From contig DCDB01000168.1 in the NCBI GenBank assembly GCA_002316215.1, positions 1 to 9,559 on the forward strand: a stretch of 9,559 nt of DNA, written 5' to 3'. Positions within the stretch are counted from its first letter, which is position 1; every line of letters begins with the position of its first letter. Origin of the DNA: Lachnospiraceae bacterium UBA1066 (lineage in GTDB: Bacteria; Bacillota; Clostridia; Lachnospirales; Lachnospiraceae). Below, in pieces: positions 6,511-9,559 of the stretch. Position numbers and translations under genes: made by a program. The notes under the pieces were generated by a model. The model did no database searches. It was not told the origin of the DNA and worked only from the letters and a program-made list of their open reading frames with translations.

Positions 6511-6908
6511 TCAATAAATCTTGCTAATGCTTGTCAGGTTGAGCAGTCCTGCTATGCTGAATGCCATGGCAACCAGGAAAGAAGCAGTCAGAGCACTGTT
6601 TCCGCTTCTGTCAGCGTCTTCTTCATTTCCTGCACCGGGCCTGCGGCTGATCAGGCTCCCTGCTCCCATGCCGAATCCATATCTGGCCGCTTGGATAATC
6701 GACATCAGGGAAAACAGACCCCGACCGCTGCGGCAGCACTTGTCCCGATGTGTGCAACAAAAAATGCATCAACCGTATTGTAGATTTCCGAGATAATCCG
6801 GCTGATGGCCGTAAGAACGGACATTTCCATGACCGGCTTACAGACTGGTTCTGTAAGGAAACGCCTCCGCCTGTTTTCTTTATATTTGGCATTCTCTTCC
6901 GTATTCAA
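6511..6908 (-). pseudogene. MATE-family efflux transporter, truncated and frameshifted
   Basis: Reads as the first quarter to third of a MATE (multidrug and toxic compound extrusion) transporter, an ion-coupled exporter of about 450 residues with 12 membrane helices. The first frame (6908-6705) starts at a TTG with GGGAG (6918-6922) nine bases upstream and gives ISRIISEIYNTVDAFFVAHI followed by GTSAAAAVGVCFP. It meets a TGA where a run of three C (minus strand, complement of 6708-6710) appears to have lost one base. The second frame resumes at once with LMSIIQAARYGFGMGAGSLI and SRRPGAGNEEDADR, the normal continuation of the family. The protein stops after about 132 residues, just before the terminator, so roughly two thirds of the gene is missing. 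It is preceded by a MerR-type promoter and MerR remains. It cannot make a working pump. Confidence 0.85.
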
Positions 6909-6930
6909 GGTACACCACTCCCATCAGAAA

Positions 6931-6961
6931 ATGGTACACCCTCAATAAGATTTAGAGTCAA
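6931..6961 (-). promoter_or_regulatory. MerR-type promoter and operator upstream of the MATE remnant
   Basis: On the minus strand TTGACT (-35, 6956-6961) and TACCAT (-10, 6931-6936) are separated by 19 bases, the overlong spacer typical of promoters that MerR-family activators untwist. Inside the spacer lies a dyad: ACCCTCAA (6938-6945) and TTTAGAGT (6951-6958) on the plus strand, matching at six of eight positions about a 5-base centre. It sits between the broken MerR gene and the broken MATE gene, as expected for that gene pair. Confidence 0.7.
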
Positions 6962-6987
6962 GCCCTCCCTGGATCTGAGATTGGAAA

Positions 6988-7600
6988 TCAGACCTGTCTA
7001 TAGCGGCAGTAATCAGATAATTTGTCCGTAGACAGGACTTTACGGGACAGAATATCTCCGGTAACAGTCAGATACTTCTCAGACACATCCTGCAGCAGTC
7101 CGTGAAACGCCTCCTGTGTGGGAAAAGTAACCGGAAGCAGTGACATCTAGCGAGGAAATTACTTGTATGTTTCTTCCGGGAATGATAGTCCGTCGCCTTC
7201 CATAAAAGGCATCCGGTACATTTCCGGGCGCATGCACACAGAAACTTTGTCCGTAAGATGATCCAGATCATTCAGCAACTTCAGTGCTTCCTGCAGATAC
7301 GCAGAAGCGCCCTGAAGAAACCGAATCTCATTCTCAACCTCGTCGTTCCGACACCGAATCATGCCAGTAATTTCGTCTACAGAATCTGAATTAGAAGCCG
7401 TTCGGTCTCCTTCGTGAAGAATCCGCAGTTATGATAGGTGTGGACCCGTATGAATGCAGTGATATCCTGATGATCGAATATCCGGTAAGTGCCTGAATCA
7501 TTCCGATGGCTTTCAAGAACACTGCTGCGTTCATACATGCAATGTCTAAACCTACTGAAACTCCTGGCATCGCAACCGTGAAGGATACTGCGTCATGCAT
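6988..7600 (-). pseudogene. MerR-family transcriptional regulator, broken into three frames
   Basis: The fragments join into one MerR protein of about 200 residues. Frame one, from ATG at 7600, gives MHDAVSFTVAMPGVSVG, the start of the helix-turn-helix. A frameshift near 7550 leads to frame two, FRHCMYERSSVLESHRNDSG then TYRIFDHQDITAFIRVHTYH and TKETERLL, which follows the MerR pattern RYYERIGLL...SGYRIY...D. It ends at TAG (7379-7377). Frame three gives DEITGMIRCRNDEVENEIRF and a coiled-coil-like stretch to RPEMYRMPFMEGD, the dimer helix and the beginning of an effector domain. It meets TAA (7161-7159) and TAG, then continues in frame as MSLLPVTFPTQEAFHGLLQD to TGA 6990-6988. MerR proteins sense drugs or metals and activate promoters with long spacers; such a promoter lies just downstream, next to a MATE remnant. 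The gene is not functional. Frameshift positions are approximate. Confidence 0.75.
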
Positions 7601-7608
7601 AACAGAAG

Positions 7609-7634
7609 CGGATCGGACAAATGAGCCCGACCCG
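7609..7634 (-). terminator. possible terminator of the metY-ECF operon
   Basis: An 8-bp stem with one G-U pair (CGGGTCGG and CCGATCCG on the minus strand) around a 10-base loop, starting 18 bases after the ECF gene stop. The following sequence CTTCTGTT is only partly T-rich, so this may be a weak terminator, or a structure in front of the old MerR start at 7600. Confidence 0.4.
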
Positions 7635-7651
7635 TCTTCCTGTTACTCCCC

Positions 7652-8179
7652 TCATAGAGTAAACTGCTGCACATGCCTCCTGAAAATCTTATATAAAACC
7701 GGATAAAGCACAGCGGCAAGTACAAGCCCCGAAGCACCCTGTACGGCATTCGGAATGGCAGAGGCAAGCGCTCCCGCCGTCCCGTAGATAAAACTCTCCG
7801 GGATCCCGTATCCCAATACCACCAGGGCGATATCCGCGACGCCTCCGTATAGGACGGCTGCGAAACGGCTCTTTCCTTTCTCAATGCTCTTTGCATAAAT
7901 CAGACCTGAAAACAGAGCAACAGCTCCTTTGACGAAAAAGGTAATCGGCACATAGATAAAATAACCGCCCAGCAGGTCCGACATCGCGGATCCTATGCCT
8001 GCTGCCAGGAAACCATAGACCGGTCCGAGGAAAACACCGGAGAGAATAACAATGGCGTCTCCCGGATGGATATATCCTCCGGTGCCCGGTGTGGGGATCC
8101 GGATCACCGCCGTTCCCACGCAGGCAAGCGCGGCAAAAAGCGCCGTTAGCACGATTCGTTTCGTCCTGTCATCTGACAT
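7652..8179 (-). CDS. ECF transporter S component (PF07155-like)
   Basis: A 175-residue membrane protein, the substrate-binding subunit of an energy-coupling-factor importer. It would work with a shared EcfA/EcfA'/EcfT module encoded elsewhere. About six hydrophobic helices are visible, near residues 9-28, 41-53, 54-70, 74-97, 105-125 and 141-166. The N-terminal pattern RIVLTALFAALACV with its small-residue (Ala-x3-Ala) face is where S components dock on EcfT. IPTPGTGGYIHPGDAIVILS and GFLAAGIGSAMSDLLGG are typical of the riboflavin/HmpT/MtsT-like S component family. AAGGAGG (8186-8192) lies six bases before the ATG. It follows metY by 24 bases, so it is in that operon. By context the substrate may be a methionine precursor or sulfur compound, or a vitamin such as a B6 form (MetY uses PLP); the sequence alone does not decide. 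It is complete and starts just upstream of the decayed region. Confidence 0.88.
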   Translation of the reverse strand: MSDDRTKRIVLTALFAALACVGTAVIRIPTPGTGGYIHPGDAIVILSGVFLGPVYGFLAAGIGSAMSDLLGGYFIYVPITFFVKGAVALFSGLIYAKSIEKGKSRFAAVLYGGVADIALVVLGYGIPESFIYGTAGALASAIPNAVQGASGLVLAAVLYPVLYKIFRRHVQQFTL

Positions 8180-8203
8180 CCTGTACCTCCTTATCCGGCC
8201 TTA

Positions 8204-9508
8204 TCATTTTACGGCCTCAAACGCTGTATCCAGCGCCGCGATCAAATCGTTCACATTTTCTATGCCGATGGAAAGACGGATCGTATTAGGCTTTATTCCC
8301 TGATCCAGCAGTTCCTCCTCCGACAGCTGCGAATGCGTCGTGCTGGCCGGATGGATGACCAGGGATTTCACATCAGCCACGTTGGCCAGCAGCGAGAAGA
8401 TTGGCAGATTGTCGATAAACTTCTTCGCCGTATCCGCGTCCCCCTTGATCTCAAAGGTAAAGATGGACCCTGCCCCGTTCGGAAAATATTTCTGATACAG
8501 CTTATGGCTGGGTTCGCTCTCCAGCGACGGATGATGGACCGCTTCCACCTGCGGATGGCTGTTCAGATAATCCACGATCTTCAGTGCATTTTCCACGTGC
8601 TGCTTCACGCGTACGGAAAGAGTCTCAAGTCCCTGAAGGAAAAGGAATGCATGGAACGGGGAAAGCGTGGAACCGGTGTCGCGGAGAAGGATGGCCCGGA
8701 TATAGGTGGCAAATGCCGCAGGACCTGCCGCCTCGGCAAACGATACGCCGTGATAGCTGGGGTTCGGTTCCGAAATCCACGGATATTTCCCGGATTTCTT
8801 CCAGTCGAAGGTGCCGCCGTCCACGACCACGCCGCCGATCGCCGTGCCGTGGCCTCCGATGAATTTCGTCGCCGAATGCACCACGATATCCGCCCCGTGC
8901 TCAATCGGACGGATCAGGTAAGGTGTCGCAAAGGTGGAATCGATCACCAACGGGATCCCGTGCTTATGGGCGACCGCGGCGACTGCTTCGATATCGATGA
9001 CATTCGAATTCGGGTTGCCGAGCGTTTCCACGAAAATCGCCTTTGTATTATCCTGAATAGCCGCTTCAAAAGATCCTTCCTGTTCCGGATCGACAAAAGT
9101 TGCAGTGATGTTTGAAGTAAGAGGGAGGGTATGCGCCAGCAGATCATAGGTGCCGCCATAAATGGTTTTTGATGCCACGATGTGTTCCCCGCTCCTGGCC
9201 AGCGCGCTGATCGTATAATTGATCGCGGCTGCGCCGGAAGCTGTAGCAAGTGCGGCGGTTCCGCCTTCCAGAGAGGCGATCCTTTTTTCGAATACGTCTT
9301 CCGTGCTGTTGGTAAGCCTTCCGTAAATGTTGCCGGCGTCCCGGAGGCCGAAACGGTCTGCCGCATGCTGCGAATTATGGAATACATAGGATGTGGTCGC
9401 GTAGATCGGGACAGCCCTTGAATCTGTGGCCGGATCGGCCTGCTCCTGCCCTATATGCAGCTGCCTTGTTTCAAAACTCCAATTCTTAGAATCACGGATG
9501 TCTGTCAT
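8204..9508 (-). CDS. metY: O-acetylhomoserine sulfhydrylase (O-acetylhomoserine aminocarboxypropyltransferase)
   Basis: A 434-residue cytosolic PLP enzyme of the Cys/Met metabolism family. It joins O-acetylhomoserine with sulfide to form homocysteine (direct sulfhydrylation). Seen: the N-terminal ETRQLHIGQ, PIYATTSYVF, the PLP-phosphate motif YGRLTNST (Tyr62, Arg64 from the chosen start), ETLGNPNSNV, the cofactor Asp190 in VIDSTFATP, and the Schiff-base Lys215 in HSATKFIGGHG. The long insertion after the lysine (WISEPNPSYHGVSF) and a length over 420 fit MetY rather than MetB/MetC (about 380). The ATG at 9508 is chosen because AGGAGG (9516-9521) lies seven bases upstream; the in-frame ATG at 9538 has no comparable site. 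A short G+C hairpin lies directly before that ribosome site. The promoter is beyond the window edge. Its product homocysteine could feed methyltransferases such as the MetE-like protein at 5086-6210. Confidence 0.95.
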   Translation of the reverse strand: MTDIRDSKNWSFETRQLHIGQEQADPATDSRAVPIYATTSYVFHNSQHAADRFGLRDAGNIYGRLTNSTEDVFEKRIASLEGGTAALATASGAAAINYTISALARSGEHIVASKTIYGGTYDLLAHTLPLTSNITATFVDPEQEGSFEAAIQDNTKAIFVETLGNPNSNVIDIEAVAAVAHKHGIPLVIDSTFATPYLIRPIEHGADIVVHSATKFIGGHGTAIGGVVVDGGTFDWKKSGKYPWISEPNPSYHGVSFAEAAGPAAFATYIRAILLRDTGSTLSPFHAFLFLQGLETLSVRVKQHVENALKIVDYLNSHPQVEAVHHPSLESEPSHKLYQKYFPNGAGSIFTFEIKGDADTAKKFIDNLPIFSLLANVADVKSLVIHPASTTHSQLSEEELLDQGIKPNTIRLSIGIENVNDLIAALDTAFEAVK

Positions 9509-9521
9509 ATGATTTCCTCCT

Positions 9522-9534
9522 GCGGCCCTGCCGC
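9522..9534 (-). other. short G+C hairpin before the metY ribosome binding site
   Basis: GCGGC-AGG-GCCGC on the minus strand forms a perfect 5-bp stem with a 3-base loop, ending directly before AGGAGG. It has no T tract, so it is not a terminator. It could influence ribosome access, or be the base of a longer leader structure continuing past the right edge. Confidence 0.4.
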
Positions 9535-9559
9535 TCATCTTTATCTTTCTGTTGTTTAC

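Noticed and set aside
8333..9115. 260-codon open frame on the plus strand opposite metY
   Set aside because: It is antisense to strongly conserved MetY sequence, its composition is Arg/Gly-rich, and it resembles no protein I know. It is a shadow of a G+C-rich gene.
1..9559. CRISPR array, tRNA or rRNA genes, insertion sequences
   Set aside because: No regularly spaced repeats, cloverleaf, rRNA segments, transposase motifs or paired terminal repeats were seen, including in the decay zone.

Overview
The window looks like a chromosomal segment from a Gram-positive anaerobe of the Clostridia, most likely Lachnospiraceae. The reasons are AGGAGG-type ribosome binding sites on nearly every gene, one TTG start, an ATCase regulatory chain next to its catalytic chain, a short DtxR/MntR-type regulator, an ECF-transporter S component, and the closest family resemblances I recognise. 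The genus is not determined, and all family calls are from reading, not from a search.

Layout. Bases 1-155 are the 3' end of a metal-dependent DtxR/MntR regulator (+). Bases 304-2979 hold a three-gene minus-strand operon read purA, pyrB, pyrI. Both junctions overlap (purA/pyrB by ATGA, pyrB/pyrI by 11 bases). PurA and PyrB both consume L-aspartate, and PyrI is the allosteric chain of ATCase. Transcribed away from it is a pair of LysR-type regulators (3117-4945, +), also joined by ATGA. Both transcripts appear to start in one 137-base gap where the two predicted -10 boxes overlap on opposite strands. A hairpin terminator ends the LysR pair. A separate promoter then drives a MetE-like zinc methyltransferase (5086-6210, +).

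Bases 6211-7651 are a decay zone. It contains a possible tail of a lost plus-strand gene, a terminator able to work in both directions, a truncated and frameshifted MATE efflux pump, and a MerR-type regulator broken into three frames. Between the last two lies a MerR-style promoter with a 19-base spacer and a dyad inside it, which still looks well preserved. Together they read as a dead drug-responsive MerR-MATE module.

The last part (7652-9508, -) is a two-gene unit: metY (O-acetylhomoserine sulfhydrylase) followed after 24 bases by an ECF S component. metY looks richer in G+C than the purA and MetE-like regions; this was judged by eye, not computed.

How the genes fit together. Two themes surround the decayed module: use of aspartate for nucleotide synthesis (purA-pyrB-pyrI with adjacent LysR regulators), and methionine or sulfur metabolism (MetE-like protein, MetY, and an S component that may import a related compound). 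The least ordinary points are the divergent PurA, which has changed substrate-site residues and sits with ATCase, and the co-translated LysR pair opposite it.
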